A DNA stretch of 6,325 nucleotides, taken from the NCBI GenBank assembly GCA_003644825.1, contig QNDJ01000111.1, positions 1 through 6,325 on the forward strand, in the 5' to 3' direction. The DNA is from Candidatus Zhuqueibacterota bacterium (lineage in GTDB: Bacteria; SM23-31; B21-G16). Below, piece after piece: positions 1 to 6,196 of this stretch (positions are counted from its first letter, which is position 1; each line of letters begins with the position of its first letter). The position numbers were made by a program, and so were the translations under genes. The notes beneath the pieces were generated by a model. That model had not been told where the DNA came from and made no database searches. It was given only the letters and a program-made list of their open reading frames with translations.

Positions 1-11
1 AATTGTTTAAT

Positions 12-34
12 TAGACATTTATCGTAAATATATA
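12..34. promoter_or_regulatory. Candidate operator dyad upstream of the tetR-like gene
   Basis: The core is the inverted repeat ATTTA-TCG-TAAAT at 17-29. Outside it, three of the next five base pairs also match (15/31, 13/33, 12/34). The dyad lies 26 bases before the repressor start and its right arm overlaps a possible -10 box. Placement just ahead of a TetR-family gene that heads its own operon is what autoregulation would require. The region is so AT-rich that a chance dyad of this quality is possible, so this remains an inference. Confidence 0.35.
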
Positions 35-36
35 CT
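31..36 (+). promoter_or_regulatory. Possible -10 element (TATACT)
   Basis: TATACT matches five of six bases of the sigma-70 -10 consensus TATAAT and lies 23 bases before the first start codon. No convincing -35 hexamer sits 16-18 bases upstream (TAATTA at 8-13 is the closest by spacing), and no full Bacteroidota-type -7/-33 pair is present (TACTATTG at 33-40 is a near match to TAnnTTTG). It is the best promoter candidate in the 59-base leader, but weak. Confidence 0.25.
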
Positions 37-59
37 ATTGCATATTATGAGAATTTAAA

Positions 60-659
60 ATGAATAAGAAACATAAGAATCAAAAATTTCAACAATTAGT
101 TACCACAGCCTATAATTTATTTATGAGGTTCGGAATTCACAGAGTATCTATCGAGGAAATTTGCTCTGAAGCCAATGTAAGTAAAATGACCTTCTATAAA
201 TATTTCAGAAATAAAATAGAACTTACTAAATATCTCCTGAATCAAATTTTCTCAGAACAGATGAACAAATACAGAAAAATTATGGCTCAGCAGGTTTCCT
301 TTCCGGAAAAGGTTAAACAGATAATTCAACTTAAACAAGAACAAACCGATATGATGAGCCAGGAATTCTTTAATGACCTTTTTAGAAACCCGAACCCGGA
401 AATTGTTGAATTGGTCGAAAAAATGAGACAGGAATCTTTTAATGAAGTTTTAAATGACCTGAAAAAAGCCAGAGAAAATAGAGATATCCGCCAGAATCTA
501 AAACCGGAATTCATTCTTTACTTTTTGAACCATATGACAGAAATGGTTAAAGATGAAAACTTATTAAAACTTTATAATTCACCAAATGAATTAATTATGG
601 AACTTACCAGCTTCTTTTTTTATGGTATATTGACACCCGAGGAATATAAAGAGGTTTAA
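60..659 (+). CDS. TetR/AcrR-family transcriptional regulator
   Basis: This is a 199-residue protein of normal TetR-family length. Residues about 10-58 form the N-terminal DNA-binding domain. The helix-turn-helix spans about 29-50, with the typical pattern VSIEEICSEANVSKMTFYKY followed by FRNKIEL. The rest (about 60-190) is predicted helical and divergent, as expected for the ligand-binding and dimerisation domain, so the inducer cannot be guessed. The family usually acts as a dimeric repressor that leaves its operator when a small molecule binds. The ATG at 60 has only an A-rich leader and no Shine-Dalgarno sequence, but it gives the complete N-terminal helix. The next gene starts 1 base after the stop and its ribosome site lies inside this gene, so the repressor is probably co-transcribed with, and controls, the export genes downstream. 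Confidence 0.93.
   Translation: MNKKHKNQKFQQLVTTAYNLFMRFGIHRVSIEEICSEANVSKMTFYKYFRNKIELTKYLLNQIFSEQMNKYRKIMAQQVSFPEKVKQIIQLKQEQTDMMSQEFFNDLFRNPNPEIVELVEKMRQESFNEVLNDLKKARENRDIRQNLKPEFILYFLNHMTEMVKDENLLKLYNSPNELIMELTSFFFYGILTPEEYKEV
651..654 (+). promoter_or_regulatory. Ribosome binding site inside the end of the tetR-like gene
   Basis: GAGG lies 6 bases before the ATG at 661, within the last codons of the repressor. This supports that start and suggests translational coupling between the repressor and the barrel gene. Confidence 0.6.
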
Positions 660-660
660 A

Positions 661-1806
661 ATGATTGTCAGGATTGTATCCTTTGTTTTATCTTTTTTTC
701 TATTGATTGTGCAAAACCTGGTTTTTTCTCAGACCGCTTCTTTGAATGGTCAGCTATCCGGCTGGCTAACTGGAAATAGAGAAAAGTCACTGGTCTCACA
801 GGCAGGACTTCGGTATATCCCGGAAGTTTCTATAAAAAAAATAATAAACAAAAAGTTGCCTGTTGATGCAGAAATATCGTTTAACATTTTTACTGCAGGA
901 AATTTTCACAACTGGAATAACCCTGATATAGAAGGTAGACTTAAAGTATATCGGTTATGGGCACGTTTTTCGGGAAACAAGTTTGAAGCCCGACTCGGGC
1001 TTCAAGAAATAAATTTTGGTTCAGCAATATTGTTCCGGCCATTAATGTGGTTTGACAGGGTGGACCCCAGGGACCCACTGCATCTTACCGATGGTGTTTA
1101 CGGTTTATTACTTCGCTATTTTTTCCAAAACAACGTTAATATCTGGTTGTGGGGACTATATGATAATAATTTAAAAGGTTGGGAAACAATACCTACTGAA
1201 GATAACGGGCTTGAACTCGGCGGCCGCCTGCAGATACCAATCTCTTCAGGAGAAGCAGGTATCTGCTATCATCACAGGCGGACAGATTTTTCACATTCCC
1301 CCGGTCTTGCGGAACTTTCAAGCACAGAATTAGTTGAGGAAAATCGGTTCGCTTTTGATTGTAAACTGGATATTAAAATAGGGCTCTGGTTCGAAGGAAC
1401 TATAATCCAGAGAAATACAAATATTCCTTTTATGAAATATCAGCAGATGTGGACTGCTGGTATGGATTACACTTTTAATATAGGAAATGGATTGAATATA
1501 CTAACAGAATTTTTTAATCTGAAAAAGTCAGCGAAAATTTTTGATGAGGGCGAAGGATTCCAATTCACTGGATTAATGGTAAACTATCCTGTGGGGTTAA
1601 TTGATAGGGTATCCGGGATTTATTATTTTGACTGGAAAAAACACAATAACTACTTGTGGATAAACTGGCAGCGAACATACGATAACTGGATACTTTACTT
1701 AATTGGCTTTTCCAATCCGAAAACAATCCAACTCAATCGAACTCAAACTGGTAATAATGTTTTTTCTGGAAATGGATTTCAGATTATGATTGCATTTAAT
1801 CATTGA
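661..1806 (+). CDS. Secreted, probable outer-membrane beta-barrel protein of unrecognised family
   Basis: This 381-residue protein begins with a clear signal peptide: MIVR, a hydrophobic stretch over about residues 5-22, and a probable cleavage at FS|Q (23/24). No lipobox cysteine is visible. The mature part has no further long hydrophobic segment. It alternates polar and aromatic residues in short strands separated by glycine/asparagine/aspartate turns (for example RLKVYRLWARFSG, RLGLQEINFG, NVNIWLWGLYDN, WILYLIGFSN) and ends in a strand-like FQIMIAFNH, all typical of an outer-membrane barrel. A striking segment, MWFDRVDPRDPLHLTDGVYG (residues about 129-148), follows a G-x-Q-x-x-x-G strand. 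It recalls in outline the conserved region of porin-like barrels such as DUF1302, but I do not claim membership. Placed between a repressor and a LolCDE/MacB-like transporter, it probably serves as the outer-membrane partner of the export route. It could instead be an unrelated envelope protein under the same control. Confidence 0.8.
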   Translation: MIVRIVSFVLSFFLLIVQNLVFSQTASLNGQLSGWLTGNREKSLVSQAGLRYIPEVSIKKIINKKLPVDAEISFNIFTAGNFHNWNNPDIEGRLKVYRLWARFSGNKFEARLGLQEINFGSAILFRPLMWFDRVDPRDPLHLTDGVYGLLLRYFFQNNVNIWLWGLYDNNLKGWETIPTEDNGLELGGRLQIPISSGEAGICYHHRRTDFSHSPGLAELSSTELVEENRFAFDCKLDIKIGLWFEGTIIQRNTNIPFMKYQQMWTAGMDYTFNIGNGLNILTEFFNLKKSAKIFDEGEGFQFTGLMVNYPVGLIDRVSGIYYFDWKKHNNYLWINWQRTYDNWILYLIGFSNPKTIQLNRTQTGNNVFSGNGFQIMIAFNH

Positions 1807-1854
1807 CAGAAAAATGTGCACCTTACTTTGCTTAAATTGGTATTTCAGGATTTA

Positions 1855-1862
1855 ACGGAGGG
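1855..1862 (+). promoter_or_regulatory. Strong ribosome binding site that fixes the ATPase start
   Basis: ACGGAGGG lies 4 bases before the ATG at 1867. It is the best Shine-Dalgarno sequence in the window and argues for the ATG at 1867 over the in-frame GTG at 1816, which has no such site and would add 17 residues that do not fit the family. Confidence 0.75.
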
Positions 1863-1866
1863 AAAA

Positions 1867-2577
1867 ATGAACAATTCATATTTGATTAAAACTGAACACA
1901 TCAAAAAAATATATCCAATGGGATTGACAACCCTGATTGCTCTGGATGATATTAATTTAACTTTTAAGAAAGGAGAATTTGCAGGGCTTGTTGGCCCCAG
2001 TGGTTCTGGCAAAACCACACTATTGAATATTATTGGTGCTCTGGATTCACCGAGCGAGGGCAGCGCTGAAGTGCTTGGTAAAAAGGTTGAGACCTTATCT
2101 CACAGAAGTGCAGCACATCTCCGCAACTGGTACATTGGATTCATTTTTCAAACCTTCAACTTATTGCCAGTTTATACTGTTTTTGAAAATGTTGAGTTTC
2201 CGCTTTTACTTCAAAATATTCCATCCCCAAAACGAAAAAAATTAGTTATGGAAGCACTGGAATGGGTTGGATTAGCTGACAGAGCAAATTCAAAACCAGC
2301 ACACCTTTCTGGTGGAGAGAGTCAACGGGTCGCAATTGCCAGAGCTATTGTTAAAAAACCTGAACTGGTTCTTGCTGATGAACCTACAGCAAACCTTGAT
2401 GCTGAAAATTCACACCACATTATGAGAACAATGGTTCAGTTAAATGAAGAACTTAAAATAACTTTTATCTTCGCTACCCATGATGAAAAAGTAATGCGGT
2501 ATCTAAAAAGAAAAATTTCATTGAACGATGGAAAAGTCGAAAAAGATGAAATCTTTGAACTGGAGGTAAAAAAATGA
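1867..2577 (+). CDS. ABC transporter ATP-binding protein, LolD/MacB type
   Basis: This 236-residue cytoplasmic ATPase powers the two permeases that follow. All hallmarks of a functional nucleotide-binding domain are present: Walker A GPSGSGKT (43-50), Q-loop glutamine 95 in FIFQTFNLLP, signature LSGGESQR (147-154), Walker B LVLADEP (167-173), D-loop NLD (176-178) and the switch histidine 205 in ATHD. The FQxFNLLPxxTVxENVxxP stretch after the Q-loop is characteristic of the LolD/MacB/FtsE group, which works with FtsX-fold permeases. Length is normal (LolD is about 230 residues). A GTG start at 1816 is possible but disfavoured by the strong ribosome site before 1867. A 60-base gap separates it from the barrel gene, and its stop overlaps the next start by 4 bases (ATGA). 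The cargo cannot be inferred from the ATPase alone: family members move lipoproteins, peptides, macrolides or lipids. Confidence 0.96.
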   Translation: MNNSYLIKTEHIKKIYPMGLTTLIALDDINLTFKKGEFAGLVGPSGSGKTTLLNIIGALDSPSEGSAEVLGKKVETLSHRSAAHLRNWYIGFIFQTFNLLPVYTVFENVEFPLLLQNIPSPKRKKLVMEALEWVGLADRANSKPAHLSGGESQRVAIARAIVKKPELVLADEPTANLDAENSHHIMRTMVQLNEELKITFIFATHDEKVMRYLKRKISLNDGKVEKDEIFELEVKK

Positions 2578-3746
2578 TAATTCCAAGACTTGCTTTTAAA
2601 AATATTTATGGAGCAGGATTACGCACCTGGCTGAATGTAATCGCACTTTCGTTTTCGTTTGTTGCAATCATCTTCTTGCAGGGGCTTTATAACGGGATGA
2701 ATAACCAGGTAGAAAAAGCTACTATAGATGCTCTTTACGGTGGCGGGCAATACTGGCATAACAACTATGACCCATACGACCCATTAACACTGGACAATGC
2801 TCATGGAGAGATTCCTGCCGCCCTTCAAAAATTAATTAAAGAAAAAAAAGCTGTACCAATCTTAATCTGGCAAGCAACAATTTATCCACACGGTAGATTC
2901 CAGAACGCTTTGCTGAAAGGAATTACGCCAGAACAGACGATTTTATCAATTCCAACATCAGTATTAAAAACAGATGAGGAAACCATTCCAGCATTGATTG
3001 GCAGTCGAATGGCAAAAAGCACAGGATTAAAAAAAGGAGATTATGTTACAATAAGATGGCGTGATGTCAACGGCACATTCGATGCAGATGAAGCAAAAAT
3101 AGTTGAAACTATGAAAACCAATGTTCCGGATATTGATAACGGTCAACTATGGATTCCAATCAAAAAAATGCGTCAGATGACAGCAATACCCGATGAAGCA
3201 ACAATTATCGTCCTGGAAAAAGGTTCACAGTTCAATGAAAAATTCGATAACTGGAAAAGAAAAAACCTCAATTTTTTAATGAAAGATTTAAGAGCGCTTT
3301 TTTTAACAAAATCTATTGGTGGTAGCATTTTTTACATTTTACTGTTGTTTCTGGCAATGCTTGCTATCTTTGATACACAGGTTCTTTCCATCTTCCGAAG
3401 AAGAAAAGAAATGGGAACATTAATGGCACTGGGAATGACCCGTTCAAAGCTGATTCAACTGTTTACCTTAGAAGGAGCGATGCATGCTATTTTAGCAGCA
3501 GTCGTAGCTGCTATTTATGGAACTCCCCTTCTTATATATATCGCTTCAACTGGGTATGGTATTCCTGAAGTAGCAGATAGTTATGGTTTTGCATTGGGAA
3601 ACAGAATTTTTCCTGTATTTACTGCCGGACTTATCATAGGTACAACATTACTTGTTCTAATTGTTACAACCATTGTCAGTTATTTACCGACAAGAAAAAT
3701 TGCAAAACTTAAACCAACAGACGCTTTAAGAGGAAAATTGACATGA
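2574..3746 (+). CDS. ABC transporter permease, FtsX/MacB/LolC-E type (first of two)
   Basis: This 390-residue inner-membrane protein has the four-helix layout of the type VII ABC superfamily. One transmembrane helix lies near the N-terminus (about 19-40). A large periplasmic domain follows (about 42-247), and three C-terminal helices span about 250-273, 301-325 and 347-370. Between helices 2 and 3 lies the conserved cytoplasmic FtsX-domain segment RRRKEMGTLMALGMTRSKL (275-293), which contacts the ATPase. The end, PTRKIAKLKPTDALRG (372-387), is the classic FtsX C-terminus. GGAGG at 2562-2566 provides the ribosome site inside the ATPase gene. The start overlaps the ATPase stop (ATGA), and this gene's stop overlaps the next start in the same way. 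It probably forms a heterodimer with the second permease, as LolC does with LolE. The periplasmic domain is probably MacB-type core and would handle cargo or the carrier, but its specificity cannot be read. Confidence 0.93.
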   Translation: MIIPRLAFKNIYGAGLRTWLNVIALSFSFVAIIFLQGLYNGMNNQVEKATIDALYGGGQYWHNNYDPYDPLTLDNAHGEIPAALQKLIKEKKAVPILIWQATIYPHGRFQNALLKGITPEQTILSIPTSVLKTDEETIPALIGSRMAKSTGLKKGDYVTIRWRDVNGTFDADEAKIVETMKTNVPDIDNGQLWIPIKKMRQMTAIPDEATIIVLEKGSQFNEKFDNWKRKNLNFLMKDLRALFLTKSIGGSIFYILLLFLAMLAIFDTQVLSIFRRRKEMGTLMALGMTRSKLIQLFTLEGAMHAILAAVVAAIYGTPLLIYIASTGYGIPEVADSYGFALGNRIFPVFTAGLIIGTTLLVLIVTTIVSYLPTRKIAKLKPTDALRGKLT

Positions 3747-5017
3747 TAAAATTTCTAATAAAAGGCCTTATGCGAGACCGCTCCCGGTCTCTTTTCCCGG
3801 TATTAACTGTCTTTGCGGGTGTTTTTCTTGCTGTTTTTTTATATTCATACATCAACGGTGTGGTATCTGATATGCTTAAGATGACCGCTCATTATCAGAC
3901 CGGACATTTAAGAATAATGACTCAGGCATATGCAAAAGAAATAAATCAAAATCCCAATGACCTTGCCTTAATCGGGGTTAATGAACTACTACAAAAGTTG
4001 AATAAAAAATATCCACAGATGATATGGACACCGCGAATTAAATTCGGTGGTTTACTGGACATTCCTGATGAAAACAGGGAAACAAAAATTCAGAGCCCTG
4101 TCATCGGAATAGCAGTAAATTTGATTTCAAAATCAAGCCCCGAATATAAACTCCTCAATATTAAAAGTGCAATAATTAGTGGACATATTCCGAATAATCC
4201 CGGAGAAATTTTAATTGCTGATGAATTCGCAAAAAAATTGAATGTCGGACCCGGTGATACCGCTACCCTGATCAGCTCAACAATGTATGGTAGTATGACT
4301 ATGGTAAATCTTAAAATTGCTGGTACCGTTTATTTTGGAATTACTGCAATGGACCGCAGCGCTATATTCACCGACATTTCTGATATTCAATCTGCACTGG
4401 ATATGCAGGATGCAGCAGGTGAAATACTTGGATTTTTCCCTGACGATATCTACCACGATGAACAGGCAACTCTCATTGCGTCCTCTTTCAATGAAGAGTT
4501 TAAAAATCCAGAAGATAAATTTTCTCCACAAATGGGAACCCTGCCGAAGGAAAGCGGATTGTCCGATTATCTCGCCACGATTAACTCAATGTCAATTGTC
4601 ATAATTGCGATATTTATAGTAACAATGTCAATCGTTTTATGGAATGCCGGTTTGATGGGAAGCCTGCGCCGTTATGGAGAAATTGGTGTCAGACTGGCTA
4701 TTGGTGAAAACAAAGGGCATATCTACCGAACATTAATCCTGGAATCTATGATAATAGGTATTTTTGGTTCTATCTTAGGAACACTCGCTGGAACAGGTAT
4801 TGCTTATTTAATACAGGTTTACGGACTGGATATGAGTTTTCTATTCAAAAAATCTTCTCTGATGATACCTAACGAATTGAGGGCAAGGGTAACTTCTGGA
4901 AGTTTTGTTATCGGATTTATACCAGGAATCTTCTCAACAGTGCTCGGAACATCAATCGCAGGAATAGGTATCTATAAAAGACAAACATCACAATTATTCA
5001 AGGAGCTTGAAGTATGA
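3743..5017 (+). CDS. ABC transporter permease, FtsX/MacB/LolC-E type (second of two)
   Basis: This 424-residue inner-membrane protein has the same architecture as its neighbour. A first helix lies at about 18-38, a periplasmic domain of about 240 residues follows (about 40-280), and helices span about 281-303, 330-357 and 386-410. The FtsX coupling segment is LRRYGEIGVRLAIGENKGHI (308-327). The periplasmic part has the MacB core-like features IISGHIPNNPGEILIADEFA and GDTATLIS (about 144-178), where LolC/MacB relatives have 'G..f......eiiig..lA..l....Gd.v.l'. It is clearly diverged from the first permease, so the transporter is a heterodimer and not a recent duplication. It lacks the usual FtsX ending (PxxALR) and finishes with YKRQTSQLFKELEV. 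An AGAGG ribosome site (3729-3733) lies 9 bases before the start, and the start overlaps the upstream stop by 4 bases. The next gene again starts at an ATGA overlap, which ties the LolA-like protein to this transporter. Confidence 0.92.
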   Translation: MIKFLIKGLMRDRSRSLFPVLTVFAGVFLAVFLYSYINGVVSDMLKMTAHYQTGHLRIMTQAYAKEINQNPNDLALIGVNELLQKLNKKYPQMIWTPRIKFGGLLDIPDENRETKIQSPVIGIAVNLISKSSPEYKLLNIKSAIISGHIPNNPGEILIADEFAKKLNVGPGDTATLISSTMYGSMTMVNLKIAGTVYFGITAMDRSAIFTDISDIQSALDMQDAAGEILGFFPDDIYHDEQATLIASSFNEEFKNPEDKFSPQMGTLPKESGLSDYLATINSMSIVIIAIFIVTMSIVLWNAGLMGSLRRYGEIGVRLAIGENKGHIYRTLILESMIIGIFGSILGTLAGTGIAYLIQVYGLDMSFLFKKSSLMIPNELRARVTSGSFVIGFIPGIFSTVLGTSIAGIGIYKRQTSQLFKELEV

Positions 5018-5751
5018 AATACACAATTATTTTAATAATGTTGATTTTTCCAGCTCTACTCTTTTATCAAACGAAATCAGCAAATGAAATATTAAAAAAG
5101 ATAGATGAAAATAGATTATCTGACAGTAAAATAATTAAGGCTAAAATGATCATCCACGGAAGGCGTGGAAAAAGAGTGGTTGAATTTAAATCCTGGCAGC
5201 GAAATATATACGATTCATTTACAGAATATCTTGCTCCACCCCGTGAAAAAGGAACAAAAATGTTGAAACTGGGCAACCAACTCTGGACTTACTCACCGCA
5301 TACGGATAGAACAATTCTGATCAGCGGGCATATGCTTCGTCAATCTGTAATGGGTTCGGATTTATCTTATGAAGATATGATGGAAGACCCATTTCTGCAA
5401 AATATGTACAATGCAAAAATAATCGGTGAAGATACGATTTTAAATCGTAATGTATGGATTTTAGAATTAAAAGCTAAAAAGAGAAATGCATCTTATGATA
5501 AACGAAAAATCTGGGTTGATAAAGAAAGGTTCATAACATTAAAAGAAAATCTTTATGCAAAAAGTGGCAAACTTTTAAAAACAGTGGTGGTAAACGAAGT
5601 TATGAATGTTGATGGAAGATGGATTCCCAGAACCGCTCTATATAAAGATGTATTAAAAACAGGAAAAGGAACAAGAATTATTGTTGAATCAATCAAGTTT
5701 AATAAAAACATACCTGACTATATTTTTTCCAAGGCATCCCTGCGAAGGTAG
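5014..5751 (+). CDS. Periplasmic LolA-like protein ('outer membrane lipoprotein-sorting protein' family)
   Basis: This 245-residue protein has an N-terminal signal sequence (hydrophobic about 3-18; cut probably near residue 23, SA|N, though the site is weak). The mature part matches the LolA-like family typified by COG2834/PF17131. It opens with ANEILKKIDENR, strands rich in K/R follow (AKMIIHGRRGKRVVEFKSW), and then the family's most recognisable stretch appears: YLAPPREKGTKMLKLGNQLW (72-91), YSPHTDRTILISG and a GSDLSYEDMM motif (114-123). Later strands (KIWVDKERFITLKENLYAKSG, 165-185) and GRWIPRTALYKD complete the half-barrel, and the IPDYIFSKASLRR end fits the family. Such folds bind acyl chains or lipoproteins in the periplasm, and relatives are often encoded beside RND/MMPL or ABC exporters. 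Its start overlaps the permease stop (ATGA) and AGGAG at 5001-5005 is the ribosome site. It probably receives cargo from the two permeases, but the cargo is unknown. It is not the housekeeping LolA itself: motif and context differ. Confidence 0.9.
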   Translation: MKYTIILIMLIFPALLFYQTKSANEILKKIDENRLSDSKIIKAKMIIHGRRGKRVVEFKSWQRNIYDSFTEYLAPPREKGTKMLKLGNQLWTYSPHTDRTILISGHMLRQSVMGSDLSYEDMMEDPFLQNMYNAKIIGEDTILNRNVWILELKAKKRNASYDKRKIWVDKERFITLKENLYAKSGKLLKTVVVNEVMNVDGRWIPRTALYKDVLKTGKGTRIIVESIKFNKNIPDYIFSKASLRR

Positions 5752-5801
5752 AGACAATTACTGCCACTGTCAAACTATATAACGATACCTGGAGATGTTA
5801 A

Positions 5802-5833
5802 ACCTGTTATAGAATTATAAGCTCCGAGGGCTC
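5802..5833 (+). repeat. Interspersed repeat, degenerate copy 1
   Basis: It begins ACCTGTTAT and, after a 10-base spacer, reads GCTCCGAGGGCTC. This is the same order as the better copies at 6059-6088 and 6217-6246. The second half can still fold (AGCTC-CGA-GGGCT, with one G-T pair). It is the most diverged copy and could be chance without the other copies. Confidence 0.4.
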
Positions 5834-5835
5834 AA

Positions 5836-5890
5836 AACGGAATAACCTTTTTAACAATCATACATTCAGGAATGATTAAAAGAAACCGTT
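5836..5890. repeat. Imperfect long hairpin
   Basis: Three blocks pair in nested order: AACGG (5836-5840) with CCGTT (5886-5890), CTTTT with AAAAG (about 5847-5851 and 5878-5882), and AATCAT (5856-5861) with ATGATT (5872-5877), around a 10-base loop. Unpaired bases separate the blocks. It may be the remnant of a small inverted-repeat element or an RNA structure. AT-rich pairing makes chance plausible, and no T-run follows that would make it a terminator. Confidence 0.35.
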
Positions 5891-6039
5891 AATAGGGTAA
5901 AAAAGGTGCTACCGTAAAGTCAGGAGGTTCACAGGGAAGACCTTGTTATGCTTCTTGAAGGTTTGAGAGACCATAAAAATTTATAAGAATATATTTTTAA
6001 TACAATCCAGAAATGAGCCTCATACAAAACATAAATAAA

Positions 6040-6066
6040 AGATCTGGTATCCTGCCTGACCTGTTA
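6040..6066 (+). repeat. Direct repeat unit, copy A
   Basis: AGATCTGGTATCCTGCC, followed by TGACCTGTTA, matches the unit at 6197-6225 at about 22 of 26 positions with one base of length difference. It leads directly into the hairpin-bearing repeat at 6059-6088, so the full repeat unit is probably at least 48 bases long. Confidence 0.6.
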
Positions 6067-6088
6067 ACATTCCGCTCCTACGGAGCTC
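6059..6088 (+). repeat. Interspersed repeat with perfect 5-bp hairpin, copy 2
   Basis: ACCTGTTA is followed at 6074-6086 by GCTCC-TAC-GGAGC, a perfect 5-base-pair stem with a 3-base loop, and then TC. From CTCC onward about 40 bases are shared with the copy at 6282-6320: CTCCTACGGAGCTCTT here, CTCCTGACGGAGCTCTT there. Both then lead into ACCTGT(C/T)ATTG. This is the best-preserved copy. Confidence 0.65.
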
Positions 6089-6108
6089 TTGACAAAACAA
6101 TACCTGTC

Positions 6109-6135
6109 ATTGCGAGTCCGTATGGACGAAGCAAT
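6109..6135. repeat. ATTGCGAG...GAAGCAAT hairpin repeat
   Basis: Two stem blocks are visible: ATTGC (6109-6113) with GCAAT (6131-6135), and GTCC (6116-6119) with GGAC (6124-6127), around a GTAT loop with small internal loops. The context TGTCATTGCGAG...GAAGCAATCTC is a dispersed repeat type recurring in the intergenic DNA of many unrelated bacteria, where it is often mis-translated as short proteins (cf. the VIASPYGRSNL reading here). Function is unknown. It may be a miniature mobile element or a structured transcript end. Confidence 0.65.
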
Positions 6136-6152
6136 CTCTTCAATAATGAGAA

Positions 6153-6172
6153 TAGAGCAGGTACCTGCTCTA
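6153..6172. repeat. Perfect 20-bp palindrome
   Basis: TAGAGCAGGTACCTGCTCTA equals its own reverse complement over all 20 bases. The flanking pair (A6152/C6173) does not match, so the palindrome ends there. Its centre, CAGGTACCTG, joins two head-to-head copies of ACCTG, the start of the local repeats, so it may be a junction of two inverted repeat ends. A protein-binding site is the alternative. Confidence 0.8.
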
Positions 6173-6196
6173 CAGATGTAATATCGCAGGAATTGT

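Noticed and set aside
615-699. T-runs of seven (615-621, 693-699; also near 3298 and 3834) as phase-variation tracts
   Set aside because: Runs of seven are ordinary in AT-rich coding DNA, all frames are intact, and there is no sign of slippage.
1816-1866. GTG start adding 17 residues to the ABC ATPase
   Set aside because: It has no ribosome site, the extension does not fit the family, and a strong ACGGAGGG sits 4 bases before the ATG at 1867.
4277-4604. Overlapping open frames on both strands within the second permease
   Set aside because: They are shadows of a well-supported gene with full family motifs, and they show no recognisable domain or start signal.
5755-5835. Intrinsic terminator directly after the LolA-like gene
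   Set aside because: The only hairpin there (AGCTC-CGA-GGGCT) is short, has a G-T pair and is not followed by a T-run.
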